Shown: one piece after another, positions 53,020 to 61,584 of the stretch
How the letters are laid out: each line of letters begins with the position of its first letter
How positions within the stretch are numbered: the stretch's first letter is position 1
Assembly: GCA_016875395.1 (NCBI GenBank)
Contig: VGRF01000017.1
Span: forward strand, 1-64,000
Direction of reading: 5' to 3'
Source: Deltaproteobacteria bacterium
GTDB lineage: Bacteria; Myxococcota_A; UBA9160; UBA6930
DNA: 64,000 nt
The notes under the pieces: model-generated
The model's input: only the letters and a program-made list of their open reading frames with translations
What the model was told of the DNA's origin: nothing
Databases searched by the model: none
Made by a program: the position numbers and the translations under genes

Positions 53020-53493
53020 ATGCCCCGCGGTGATGCTCAAGTCCTCGAAGCCCTGAACGAGATCCTCACGGCCGAGCTGACGGCGATCAATCAGTACTTC
53101 ATCCACGCCAAGATGTGCGCGAACTGGGGCTATGTGCGCCTCGCGAAGAAGAAGCGCGAGGAGTCGATCGGCGAGATGAAGGACGCGGATCGGCTGATCG
53201 AGCGCATCCTCTATCTCGACGGCACGCCGAATCTGCAGCGCCTGTTCCCCGTGCGTGTTGGGGAGGATGCGATCGAGCAGCACAAGCTCGACCTCGAGCT
53301 CGAGGTGAGCGCGGTCGCTCGATACAACGCCGCGATCGAGCTGGCGCGCTCCAAGGGTGACAACGGCACGCGAGAGCTGCTCGAGCGCCACCTCATCGAC
53401 GAGGAAGAGAGCGTCGACTGGCTCGAGACGCAGCTGAGCCTCGTCGAGCAGGTTGGTCGAGAGCGTTACCTCGCGGAGCAGATCGACGAGTAG
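53020..53493 (+). CDS. bfr: Bacterioferritin subunit lacking both ferroxidase histidines
   Basis: This 157-residue four-helix protein assembles into the 24-mer iron store. The haem ligand Met53 (E. coli Met52) is kept. Of the di-iron ferroxidase ligands, the carboxylates E19, E52, E95 and E128 remain, but His54 is Asp55 (GEMKDAD) and His130 is Ser131 (EEESVDW). It is therefore like the catalytically poor subunit type of two-subunit bacterioferritins. A second, active subunit would be expected elsewhere. GGAGG precedes the ATG. Confidence 0.92.
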   Translation: MPRGDAQVLEALNEILTAELTAINQYFIHAKMCANWGYVRLAKKKREESIGEMKDADRLIERILYLDGTPNLQRLFPVRVGEDAIEQHKLDLELEVSAVARYNAAIELARSKGDNGTRELLERHLIDEEESVDWLETQLSLVEQVGRERYLAEQIDE

Positions 53494-53503
53494 AGGCGCA
53501 CTT

Positions 53504-53526
53504 CGCTGAGCCCCGCCCGCTCAGCG
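53504..53526. terminator. Hairpin after bfr
   Basis: Arms CGCTGAGC and GCTCAGCG flank the loop CCCGCCC, 10 bp past the bfr stop. It may end the bfd-bfr transcript. There is no U-tract. Confidence 0.5.
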
Positions 53527-53546
53527 AGCCACTACCCGAGATCGCG

Positions 53547-54272
53547 ATGGCACGGATGCAGCTCAGCACCTCCCGCATCGAGATCCCCGTCGGCGCGGCG
53601 CGCATGCCCGCGTTCGTCGCGAAGCCCGCCGCGGGCGGCGCGCGCTCGGCGGTGATCGTGCTGATGGAGGCGTACGGGCTCGTCGCCAACTTCGAGCGCG
53701 ACGTCGAGCGCATCGCGCGAATGGGCTACGTCGCGGTCGCGCCCGATCTCTACCACCGGCAGGCGCCTGACAACCGCGCTGATTACGCGGACTTGAAGAA
53801 GGCCATCGGCCTGATGCGCAATCTGAAGGACGAGGAGTTCCTCGCCGATATGCGCGCGACGGTCGCGCACCTGCGCGCATCGCCCGAGGTCGGCGCGCGG
53901 CCGATCGGTGTCGCGGGCTTCTGCATGGGCGGGCGGCTCAGCTTCCTCGCCGCGTGCGAGCTGCCCGAGCTGCGCGCGAGCGCGCCGTTCTACGGCGGCG
54001 GCATCGGCGCGCTGCTCGATCGCGCGCCGAAGATCTCGTGCCCGCTGCACCTCTTCTTCGGGCAGCTCGACTACTTCATTCCGCAGGAAGAAGTGCGCGC
54101 GATCGAGCAGCGGCTGCGCGCGCTCGGCAAGACCTTCGCGCTCGAGAACTACGCGGGCGCGGTGCACGGCTTCTGCTGCGAGGAGCGCGCGGAGTCGTAT
54201 CACCCGGAAGCCGCGCGCGACGCGTGGGCGAAGCTCGAGGCGTTTCTCGCGGCGAACCTGCGCGCGAGTTGA
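53547..54272 (+). CDS. Dienelactone hydrolase family protein
   Basis: This 241-residue alpha/beta hydrolase has a cysteine nucleophile, Cys126 in GFCMGG, the Asp in GQLDYFIP and the His in GAVHGF, the Cys-Asp-His triad of dienelactone hydrolases. The MEAYG block near residue 40 carries the Glu that pairs with Cys in the resting enzyme. No aromatic-degradation genes are adjacent, so the substrate is uncertain. The gene converges with glcF with a 10-bp gap. Confidence 0.88.
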   Translation: MARMQLSTSRIEIPVGAARMPAFVAKPAAGGARSAVIVLMEAYGLVANFERDVERIARMGYVAVAPDLYHRQAPDNRADYADLKKAIGLMRNLKDEEFLADMRATVAHLRASPEVGARPIGVAGFCMGGRLSFLAACELPELRASAPFYGGGIGALLDRAPKISCPLHLFFGQLDYFIPQEEVRAIEQRLRALGKTFALENYAGAVHGFCCEERAESYHPEAARDAWAKLEAFLAANLRAS

Positions 54273-54282
54273 CCGCGCGCGA

Positions 54283-55548
54283 TCACTCGGCGAGCGCGCG
54301 ATCGAGCAGCTCGACGGGGTGAACCACGCGAGCTGTTAGGCCTCGCTGCTTCGCGCCCGCGCTGAGATGCATCAGGCAGCCGGGGTTGCCCGTGACGATG
54401 TAGTCCGGGCTCGCCGCCGCGAGCGAGTCCATCTTGCGCGCGAGCACGGCGCGCGACATCTCGGGCTGCGTCAGGTTGTAGATGCCCGCGGCGCCGCAGC
54501 AGCTCGCGGGGTCGTCGTGCGCGACGACGCGCAGGCCCGGGATCTTCGCGAGTAGGCGGCGCGGCGCATCGACGACGCGCTGGCCGTGCGCGAGGTGGCA
54601 GGGGTCGTCGTAACAAGCGGTGCCCGCGATCTCGCTCCGCGGTTCGGGGATGCCCACCGCGTCGAGCAGCTCGCAGATGTCCCGCGTCTTCGCCGCGAGC
54701 GCATCGCCCTCGCCCGGTAGCCAGTGCCCGAGCTCGCGCAGCGCGGCGCCACAGCCGGCGGAGTTGGTGACGACCGCGTCGACGTCCTCGAGCGCGAACG
54801 CGGCGACGTTGAAGCGCGCGAGCTCGCGCGACTTCGCAGCGTCGCCGCTGTGCGCGTGCAGCGCGCCGCAGCAGCCCTGGCGTTCGGGCACGAGCACGTC
54901 GAAGCCGGTGCGCGCGAGCACGCGAGCGGTGGCCGCGTTCACGGCGCCGAACAGCTCGGGCATGACGCAGCCCTCGAGCAGCGCGACACGTCCGCGCTTC
55001 GCTCCGATCGCGGGTCTGAGCGCGGGCAGGCGTCTCCGCTCGCGCCGCGGCGGGATCGCAGGCAACAGCGCGTGCATTTCGCGCAGGCGCGCGGGGAGGA
55101 GCGGCGCCACGAGCGAATCGAGGCGCAGCGACTGCGCGGCGCCGAGCAGCGAGACGAGCGCGCCGAGCACGCCCTTGTTAGGGACGACGTGGCGCAACGC
55201 GAAGCGCTCGAGCGAGTACGCGAAGCCGCTGCGAAGCCCTGCGTCCGCGACTGCGGCGCGCGTCTGCTCGAGCAGCGCGCCGTACTGCACGCCCGACGGG
55301 CAGGCCGTCTCGCACGCGCGGCAGCCGAGACAGAGCGAGGCCTCTTCCGCGACGACGTCGCCGAGCGCGATCTTGCCCTCGGCGACGCCGCGCATCAGGT
55401 ACACGCGGCCGCGCGGGGACGACGTCTCGCGGCCGGTTTCGCGGTACGTCGGGCACGAGGAGAGGCAGAGGCCACAGTGCACGCAATCGAGCGTGGCGGG
55501 ATAGAGCTCGCGCATTTTCTGAGTGCCGGTGAGCTCGCTCTCTGTCAT
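54283..55548 (-). CDS. glcF: Glycolate oxidase iron-sulfur subunit
   Basis: This 421-residue electron-transfer subunit has two [4Fe-4S] motifs (C22, C25, C28, C32 in CVHCGLCLSSCP; C73, C76, C79, C83 in CLGCRACETACP) and two CCG domains (GCCGALH and SCCGAAG) as in heterodisulfide reductase-type proteins. With GlcD and GlcE it oxidises glycolate to glyoxylate at the membrane. Its start overlaps the glcE stop (ATGA). Confidence 0.95.
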   Translation of the reverse strand: MTESELTGTQKMRELYPATLDCVHCGLCLSSCPTYRETGRETSSPRGRVYLMRGVAEGKIALGDVVAEEASLCLGCRACETACPSGVQYGALLEQTRAAVADAGLRSGFAYSLERFALRHVVPNKGVLGALVSLLGAAQSLRLDSLVAPLLPARLREMHALLPAIPPRRERRRLPALRPAIGAKRGRVALLEGCVMPELFGAVNAATARVLARTGFDVLVPERQGCCGALHAHSGDAAKSRELARFNVAAFALEDVDAVVTNSAGCGAALRELGHWLPGEGDALAAKTRDICELLDAVGIPEPRSEIAGTACYDDPCHLAHGQRVVDAPRRLLAKIPGLRVVAHDDPASCCGAAGIYNLTQPEMSRAVLARKMDSLAAASPDYIVTGNPGCLMHLSAGAKQRGLTARVVHPVELLDRALAE

Positions 55549-56762
55549 CGCGTCACGCCGAATTCTCTGCCCGGGTTGAGCACGTTCGCAGGATCGTACG
55601 CGCGCTTCAGTGCACGCTGCAGCGCGAGCGTCGCGTCGACCTCGCCCGATACTTCGCGGCCGATGCGCAGTGCGAGCGGTGCTGCTTCGAGCCGCCACGT
55701 GCCGCCGGCACGCTTCGCGGCTTCGCGTACCGCCGTGAGCTGCGCCTCGAAGGCGCGCGCGTCGCTCGCCTCGAAGCGCGCGGAGACGAGGCCGCGCGCG
55801 GGGTAGACGAGCGTGCTCGCGCCGGCGGCGCACAGCGCTTCGCGCAGCGCGGGCGCTTCGCTCGGCAGCGCGGCAACGCGGAAGCGCAGTGCGCCGCCAC
55901 CCTGCGCCGCGCGCACGAGCTCGACCGCGTTCGCGGGCGCGTCGAGCGCGCCGAGCTTTGCCGCCCACACTGCGCGATCCGCCTCTACGGCCGCCGCGTC
56001 GCCCGCGAGCTCGAGCACGAACGCGCGCGTGCCGCCGAGCTGCGCTGCGAGCTCGGGAGCGAGTGTCGCATCGAGCAGCGCGCAGGCGCGCGCAGAGGAA
56101 GCGCGCGCGGCGCCCAGCGCGAGCGCGGTGTCCTGCGGCGCCGGCGCGAGCAGCACGTCGGTGCGCTCCGGCCGCGGCCGCAGGCGGAGCCACGCGGCCG
56201 TAATCACTCCGAGCGCGCCGCCGCTCCCGACGAACAGCTTGTTCAGGTCGTACCCGGTGACGTTCTTCACGACGCGACCGCCGCACTTCGCGACGTCTCC
56301 GCTCGCGAGCGCGAGCGTCAGGCCGAGCACGAAGTCGCGCGGGTGACCGAAGCGCGGGCCGAACGCGGCCGACGCGAGAGTTCCTCCGAGCGTCGCACCC
56401 GCGCCAGGCGGATCGAGCGGCAGCTGCCAGATCGAGCCCTCGAGCTGCGCAGCGATCTCGGCGAGCGTCGCGCCCGCGCCGAAGCGCGCGACGCCTTCGT
56501 CGAGATCGAGCTCGGGCGCCTCGCGCAGCGCGCTCGTCTCGATGCGCACGCGCGCACCACACGGCGCGTTCGCGGCAGCGAGCTGCGTTCCGCCGCCGAC
56601 GATCAGCGCGGGCACCTTCTCCTGCGTGAGCGCCGCGAGCAGGCGCGCGCACTCTGCGGCAGTGCGCGGGCGCAGCGTCGCTTCGAGCTGCGCGCCTTCG
56701 AGCGCGAGCGGCGCATGAAGCTCGCCCGAGAACTCACGCGCGAGTGCGGTGAGCGTCGTCAT
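55545..56762 (-). CDS. glcE: Glycolate oxidase FAD-binding subunit
   Basis: This 405-residue subunit has the PCMH-type FAD domain: VPALIVGGGTQLA, GATLGGTLASAAFG, GGRVVKNVTGYDLNKLF and GALGVITAAWLRL. It lacks the long C-terminal cap of GlcD, as in E. coli GlcE. Both ends overlap neighbours by 4 bp (ATGA), so glcD-glcE-glcF are translationally coupled and should be equimolar. Confidence 0.94.
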   Translation of the reverse strand: MTTLTALAREFSGELHAPLALEGAQLEATLRPRTAAECARLLAALTQEKVPALIVGGGTQLAAANAPCGARVRIETSALREAPELDLDEGVARFGAGATLAEIAAQLEGSIWQLPLDPPGAGATLGGTLASAAFGPRFGHPRDFVLGLTLALASGDVAKCGGRVVKNVTGYDLNKLFVGSGGALGVITAAWLRLRPRPERTDVLLAPAPQDTALALGAARASSARACALLDATLAPELAAQLGGTRAFVLELAGDAAAVEADRAVWAAKLGALDAPANAVELVRAAQGGGALRFRVAALPSEAPALREALCAAGASTLVYPARGLVSARFEASDARAFEAQLTAVREAAKRAGGTWRLEAAPLALRIGREVSGEVDATLALQRALKRAYDPANVLNPGREFGVTR

Positions 56763-58195
56763 TCGAACTCGATGCGGTCGTAGCCGCGCGCCTTCGGGTT
56801 CGACTCCATGCAGAAGCGCGTGGTCGGGAAGATCTTGCCGGGGTTGCACGTGCGATCGGGGTCGAAGGCGTCGCGCAGCTTCAGCATCGCGGCGATGTCG
56901 GCTTCGTTGAAGACGAGCGGCAGATACTCGCGTTTCTCGAGGCCGATGCCGTGCTCGCCGCTGATCACGCCGCCCGCCTCGACGCACACGCGCAGGATCT
57001 CTTCGCCGGCGGCGATCACGCGCGCGAGCTCGTCCGCGTCGCGGCGGTCGAACGAGATGTTGGGGTGAAGATTGCCGTCGCCGGCGTGAAAGACGTTCGA
57101 GAGGCGAAGGCGATGCGCGTCGCCGATCGCGCACACGCGCTCCAGGATCTCGGGCAGCTTCGCGCGCGGCACCACTGCGTCGTGCACGTACAGATCGGGT
57201 GCGAGGCGGCCCATCGCGCCGAACGCACCTTTGCGCGCGCGCCAGAAGCGCGTGCGCTCGGCGGCGTCGCGCGCGACCGCGACCTCTCGCGCGCCGGCGT
57301 CGCGGCAATGCGCGCTCGAGCGCGCGATCTGCACCTCGACTGCAGCGCGCGGGCCATCGAGCTCGATGATCAGGATCGCGCCCGCGTCCGTGGGCATGCC
57401 CGCGGCGTAAACGCTCGCCTCCACCGCGCGGATCGTGCGCTGATCCACGATCTCGAGCGCGCCGGGCACCATGCCACTTCTGATGATCGCGCCCACCGCG
57501 CGGCACGCGGACACGACGTCGGGGAAGATTCCGAGCAGCACCTCGACGCGCTCCGGCAGCGCCACGAGGCGCACCGTCAACTCCGTAACAACTCCGAGCG
57601 TGCCTTCGCTGCCGACCACGGCGCCGACGAGATCGAGACCGTTCGCCAGGCCGCTCGCGCTCCCGAGCCGCAGGATCTCGCCGTCGGGCAGCACCAGCTC
57701 GAGCGCGAGCACGTGATTCGTCGTGGTGCCGTACTTCAGCGTGTGCGGGCCGCCGGAGTTCTCGGCGACGTTGCCGCCGAGCGTGCACGACTGCTGGCTC
57801 GAAGGATCGGGCGCGTAGAAGAGTCCGTGCTTCGCGATGGCCTTCGAGAGATCCGCGTTCACGACGCCGGGCTGCACGACCGCGATGCGATTCTCCGGAT
57901 CGACGCGCAGTACGCGGTTCATGCGCGCGCACTCGATCACGACGCCGCCGTCGCACGCGACCGCGCCGCCCGAGAGCCCCGTGCCCGCGCCGCGCGGTAC
58001 GAACGGAACCCCGTGCTTGCCACACGCGCCCACCACGCGCTGCACTTCCTCCGCGCTGCGCGGCAGCACGACGGCGCCGGGCCGCGCGCTGTGGTGCGTG
58101 AGCCCGTCCGCCTCGTAGACGAACAACTCCTCCTCGCGCGCGAGCACGGCGTCGTCGCCGACGATCGTGCGCAGCTCAGCGAGAAGCGTGGTCAT
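56759..58195 (-). CDS. glcD: Glycolate oxidase subunit D (FAD-linked)
   Basis: This 478-residue catalytic subunit has the FAD-binding blocks VPFVPRGAGTGLSGG, CTLGGNVAENSGGPH and VGSEGTLGVVTELTV and the C-terminal segment ISGEHGIGLEK that carries the substrate-side His. It passes electrons from glycolate (or D-lactate) to GlcEF. It is the first gene of the operon. Two tandem 31-bp palindromes lie 20-80 bp upstream and could be its operator. Glyoxylate use cannot be traced further in this window. Confidence 0.94.
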   Translation of the reverse strand: MTTLLAELRTIVGDDAVLAREEELFVYEADGLTHHSARPGAVVLPRSAEEVQRVVGACGKHGVPFVPRGAGTGLSGGAVACDGGVVIECARMNRVLRVDPENRIAVVQPGVVNADLSKAIAKHGLFYAPDPSSQQSCTLGGNVAENSGGPHTLKYGTTTNHVLALELVLPDGEILRLGSASGLANGLDLVGAVVGSEGTLGVVTELTVRLVALPERVEVLLGIFPDVVSACRAVGAIIRSGMVPGALEIVDQRTIRAVEASVYAAGMPTDAGAILIIELDGPRAAVEVQIARSSAHCRDAGAREVAVARDAAERTRFWRARKGAFGAMGRLAPDLYVHDAVVPRAKLPEILERVCAIGDAHRLRLSNVFHAGDGNLHPNISFDRRDADELARVIAAGEEILRVCVEAGGVISGEHGIGLEKREYLPLVFNEADIAAMLKLRDAFDPDRTCNPGKIFPTTRFCMESNPKARGYDRIEFE

Positions 58196-58215
58196 GGCGA
58201 GCCTCGAAGCGCGGG

Positions 58216-58277
58216 GCGGTCATTTCGGCCCGGCCTGTTTGACCGCCCGGTCACTTTGGCCCGGCCGGAATGACCGC
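58216..58277. repeat. Two tandem 31-bp palindromes
   Basis: Unit 1 (58216-58246) and unit 2 (58247-58277) each run from CGGTCA through GGCCCGGCC to TGACCGC, so each is an imperfect palindrome and the pair is a tandem repeat. At the junction the TGACCG-CC-CGGTCA palindrome resembles TetR-family operators. The position just upstream of glcD fits an operator. It could also form hairpins at the 5' end of the glc transcript. Confidence 0.75.
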
Positions 58278-58350
58278 TCCGCCGCGCAAGGTTCGCACAG
58301 CCACGCGTCGCACCGCGCCGCGGCTGGCAGAGAACCGAGGGCTCCCGCGG

Positions 58351-59388
58351 CTACGCGAGCCCGAGGCGCTCCAGGTCGTCCTCGTCGAGACCGAGGTAGT
58401 GGCCGATCTCGTGCTTCACCGTGATCTGGATCTGCTCGACCAGCTCGGCGTGGGTGCGGCAGATCTTCTCGAGGTTCTTCTTGAACAGGATCACGCGGTC
58501 GATGTCGCGCGCCTGCGCGGTCACGGCGGCCTCGGTGCGCGGCACGCCGATGAAGATGCCGAGAATCTGCGGCGACACGTTCTCGCGCGTGATCAGCTCG
58601 GCGTCGGGGAAGTCGTGCACGAGCACGGGCATGTGCTCGACGTACTCGCGGATCGAGCGCGGCAGATCCGAGATCGCCTCCGCGGTGATGCGCTCGAACG
58701 TCGGGTGATCGACGACGACGGGCAGCGGGTAGTGGTCGCTGTCGAGCGCGTTCGACTGCTGGAACGCGCGCCGCGCATCGTCGTCGCGGCCGAGCCGCTC
58801 GAGCACGAGGCCGAGGTGGTAGACGGCGTGCGCGGACTCGGGGTCCATGATCACCGCGCGCTCGAGGTGCTTCTTCGCCTCGTCGAAGCGCCCGAGCTCG
58901 AAGCTCAGCTGGCCCTCGAAGGCGCGGTAGACCGCGATCTCGCCGGACTTCTGAATCGCGCGCCGCACCAGGAAGAGCGCGCCCTCGAGATCGTCGAGGT
59001 AGAAGAGCGCCTTCGACTTCAAATAATAAATCTCGGCTTCGGTCGCGCGGTCCGGCTTCGGCAGCTCCGTCGCGCCCGAGAGCAGCTTGTCGCACAGCGC
59101 GATCGCCTGTTCGTGCTCGCCCATCTCCTCGATGAGCAGCTCGGCTCGGTTCAGGTGCGCGGTGAGGAACTTCGGGTCGGCCATCACCGCGAGCTCGAAC
59201 TGGTAGAGCGCCTCTTCCACGCGCCCCTCGTCCCAGAGAATCTCGCCGCGTCCGTTGTGCGCCTCGGCGCCGTTCGGGTGCGCCTTCAGCGCCTCGTCGA
59301 GCCACGCCAGCGCCTCGTCCGTGCGGCCGCCATGGGACGCTTCCATCGCCTGATCCAGGCAATCCCAGTAGCGGTCGTTGTCTCTCAT
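58351..59388 (-). CDS. TPR protein with a C-terminal zincin (metallopeptidase) domain
   Basis: The 345-residue protein has four to six TPR-like units (ALAWLDEALKAHPNGAEAHN, HLERAVIMDPESAHAVYHLG) in the first 230 residues. A PF06262-type metallopeptidase domain follows, ending in HEIGHYLGLDEDD (His326, Glu327, His330; downstream acid in DEDD). No signal peptide is seen. The stand-alone zincin domain of this family is about 120 residues, so the TPR fusion doubles its size and could recruit a substrate. The ATG at 59388 begins MRDNDRYWD. Confidence 0.85.
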   Translation of the reverse strand: MRDNDRYWDCLDQAMEASHGGRTDEALAWLDEALKAHPNGAEAHNGRGEILWDEGRVEEALYQFELAVMADPKFLTAHLNRAELLIEEMGEHEQAIALCDKLLSGATELPKPDRATEAEIYYLKSKALFYLDDLEGALFLVRRAIQKSGEIAVYRAFEGQLSFELGRFDEAKKHLERAVIMDPESAHAVYHLGLVLERLGRDDDARRAFQQSNALDSDHYPLPVVVDHPTFERITAEAISDLPRSIREYVEHMPVLVHDFPDAELITRENVSPQILGIFIGVPRTEAAVTAQARDIDRVILFKKNLEKICRTHAELVEQIQITVKHEIGHYLGLDEDDLERLGLA

Positions 59389-59695
59389 CAGGGGCGCCGC
59401 CTTGCTGGAAGAACGTCTCGGCTGAACGGAAGCGCACCCTAGCAGAGCAAGTTCGCGCCCCTTCGCGCAAAAACTCCGACGGGCGAGCGCACGACTTCGT
59501 CGGAAGATCTCGCGCGAGATTTTTCCGATCGCGAGCCCCGAAGCCGCGGATGCGAGTCCATCGTCGGCTCGCATCCGAGCCGCAGAAGTCGCGCGCAAGC
59601 TGCTGAAATTCCGGGAGTTCTTCGCAGCGCCTCGCGCGCGGGTTGCGGCTGCTCGAAGCGCTGCCGCACTCTGCGCCGACTTCTAGGAGAAGCGC
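59389..59695. other. 307-bp intergenic region, divergent promoters likely
   Basis: The region lies between divergent genes and must hold promoters for both, but none is clear. A 14-bp palindrome (ATCTCGCGCGAGAT, 59507-59520) is followed by TTTT on the plus strand, and an AGGAGA site at about 59683 serves the SDR gene. No coding sequence was recognised. Confidence 0.35.
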
Positions 59696-60478
59696 GTGAT
59701 CCTGCAGAACAAGACCGTGATCGTCTCGGGTGTCGGCCCCGGCCTCGGCGGCGAAGTCGCGCGCTGCGCAGCGCGCGACGGAGCGAACGTCGTGATCGCC
59801 GCGCGCAATGCCGCGAAGCTCGAAGGCATCGCGAAAGCGCTCGACCCGAGCGGCGCGCGCGTGGCCGCGCACGGCTTCGACATCACGGACGCGCAAGCGT
59901 GCGAAGGCCTGATCGCATTCGCCGAGCGGCGCTTCGGGGGCGTCGACGCGCTGATCCAGGTCGCCGCGTTCGACGCGGTGTTCGGCACGCTCGAAACCAC
60001 CACCGCCGACGACTGGCGCAAGGTGATGGAAGTGAACGTGATCGGCTCGACGCAGCTGTGCCGCGCGGCGGTGCCCGCGATGAAGCGCCGCGGCGGCGGC
60101 TCGATCGTCCTAATCGGTTCCCAGTCCTACAACCATCCCCCCGACACCGCGCAGCTCGCCTACGCGTCGTCGAAGGGCGCGCTGATGAGCGCGATGTTCC
60201 AGATGGCCGTCGAGCTCGGCCCCGCGAAGATTCGCGTGAACACCGTGATCCCCACCTGGATGTGGGGCCCGCCCGTGCAGAACTACGTGAAGTGGCAGGC
60301 GAAAGAGCAGAAGACGAGCGAGGAGGCCGTGGTCGCGCACATCGCGAAGCGCTTCCCGATGCGCGAGATCCCGCCCGACGACGACGTTGCGGAAGTTGCG
60401 GTGCTGTTCGCGAGCGATCGCATGCGCATGGTGACGGGGCAGTACCTGCGCGTAGATGCGGGCGAAAAGCTCGGCTGA
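59696..60478 (+). CDS. SDR family oxidoreductase
   Basis: This 260-residue short-chain dehydrogenase has SGVGPGLGGEVARCAA, the coenzyme strand VVIAARNAAKL, MEVNVIGSTQL, the catalytic Ser/Tyr/Lys in LIGSQSY, YASSKGAL, and a C-terminal TGQYLRVDAGEKLG. The GTG at 59696 with AGGAGA just upstream was chosen. Relatives are often steroid or acyl-CoA dehydrogenases; the substrate is unknown. Confidence 0.87.
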   Translation: MILQNKTVIVSGVGPGLGGEVARCAARDGANVVIAARNAAKLEGIAKALDPSGARVAAHGFDITDAQACEGLIAFAERRFGGVDALIQVAAFDAVFGTLETTTADDWRKVMEVNVIGSTQLCRAAVPAMKRRGGGSIVLIGSQSYNHPPDTAQLAYASSKGALMSAMFQMAVELGPAKIRVNTVIPTWMWGPPVQNYVKWQAKEQKTSEEAVVAHIAKRFPMREIPPDDDVAEVAVLFASDRMRMVTGQYLRVDAGEKLG

Positions 60479-60489
60479 CGCGCGCGGAA

Positions 60490-60987
60490 TCAGTTCGCGG
60501 CGAGCGCCGCAGCACCCGCGAGCGCGATCTCTTCGTCCACGGTGGGTGAGTCGCCCGAGACTCCGATCGAGCCGATCACGCGGCCCTGATGACTGAGCGG
60601 GACACCACCGCGCAGCGCCGCGGCTCCAGGCAGCGCGAGCGCCGCGACGCGGCCGTTCTTCACCTGGTCCTCGAACACGCCGCTCGGCCGGCGGAAGATC
60701 GCGGCGGTGCGCGCCTTCGCGATCGCGACGTCGACGCTCGCGATCTGCGTGTCGTCGAGCCGCTCCAGCACGACCAGCGTGCCCGAGTCGTCCATCACCG
60801 CGACCACGACGCCGAGCCCGCGCCGCTTCGCCTCCTCCTCGGCCGCATGCGCTACGCGCCGCGCGGCATCGAGCGTGAGCACGGGCTTGGTGGGCAGTGC
60901 TTCCTGAGCGTTCGCCTGCGAGATGAGCGCGCTGAGCGAGAGCGCGAGGAAGAGCGCGACGCCGAACGTGATGCGGGCGGTGAGCAT
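60490..60987 (-). CDS. GlcG/HbpS-family haem-binding-like protein, exported
   Basis: This 165-residue protein has a signal peptide (ITFGVALFLALSLSALISQANA) and the GlcG/HbpS body LTLDAARRVAHAAEEEAKRR, VVAVMDDSGTLVVLERLDD, and the C-terminal GSIGVSGDSPTVDEEIALAG. Family members bind haem or corrinoids, or have unknown roles in glycolate and diol operons. It is 2.3 kb from glcDEF, across two genes, so a link to glycolate is possible but not shown. Confidence 0.87.
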   Translation of the reverse strand: MLTARITFGVALFLALSLSALISQANAQEALPTKPVLTLDAARRVAHAAEEEAKRRGLGVVVAVMDDSGTLVVLERLDDTQIASVDVAIAKARTAAIFRRPSGVFEDQVKNGRVAALALPGAAALRGGVPLSHQGRVIGSIGVSGDSPTVDEEIALAGAAALAAN

Positions 60988-61038
60988 GCGGGGCCTCGAT
61001 CTGGGTCGAGGCGTCGGATGCTGGGGGCGAGCTGCGTG

Positions 61039-61584
61039 TCACGCTCGCGAAGCTGTGAGCAGCTTGCGCCACGTATCCAAAAGGCCGAGCGGTGCCCCAT
61101 GCCGTTCGATGTACGCCTCGTCGAGAGCTGGGCTCGAATCGAGAATCGACTCGATGTCTGCAAGGTCTCTCGCTCTGCCGGCGATGAGCTTGCAAAGGAT
61201 CGCGTCCTCTCTCGAGGGAACTGGCACTGAGAGTCCGCTCGGGAGGAGCTCGTGTGCTGCTCTCGAAAGCGCGTCTTGCTCGAACGCGGTCCGCTGGACG
61301 ATGAGATCCGCACATCCGAACTCTCGGTGCATGAATCGCTTCACGTCCCCGTCAGGTGAGACTCGGTAGAGGCCCCAACCTTGGGCTTCGAGCACAGCCC
61401 CGAAGCTGGGGGAGCTGAACGCGGCGGACTCGACGAGCAGCTCCGTTTCGCCGGTGAGCTGCGTCTGTGCTCTGTACCGGTTTGCGGCGAGATCTCCGAA
61501 GAGCAGCCACCTCTTCGCCTCGCGTTCGAGCAACACTCCGATCGAATCGAGAGCGCTACGCCCCACGGCGCTGCGAGTAAGCAA
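61039..61584 (-). CDS. Nucleotidyltransferase-fold-like protein
   Basis: This 181-residue protein has the outline of minimal nucleotidyltransferases: an N-terminal LFGDLAANRYRAQTQL, then TGETELLVE where active enzymes have DxD, and the later segment REDAILCKLIAGRARDLADI typical of DUF6036/AbiEii-like proteins. The replacement of DxD by ExE makes activity doubtful. Its start overlaps the upstream 80-residue gene by 29 bp, a layout common in toxin-antitoxin pairs, but no antitoxin family can be named. Confidence 0.6.
   Translation of the reverse strand: MLTRSAVGRSALDSIGVLLEREAKRWLLFGDLAANRYRAQTQLTGETELLVESAAFSSPSFGAVLEAQGWGLYRVSPDGDVKRFMHREFGCADLIVQRTAFEQDALSRAAHELLPSGLSVPVPSREDAILCKLIAGRARDLADIESILDSSPALDEAYIERHGAPLGLLDTWRKLLTASRA

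Noticed and set aside
8877-57596. TTA codons as a bldA-like translational switch
   Set aside because: The TAAC words also occur in frames that do not give TTA codons and on the non-coding strand, so a rare-tRNA switch does not explain them.
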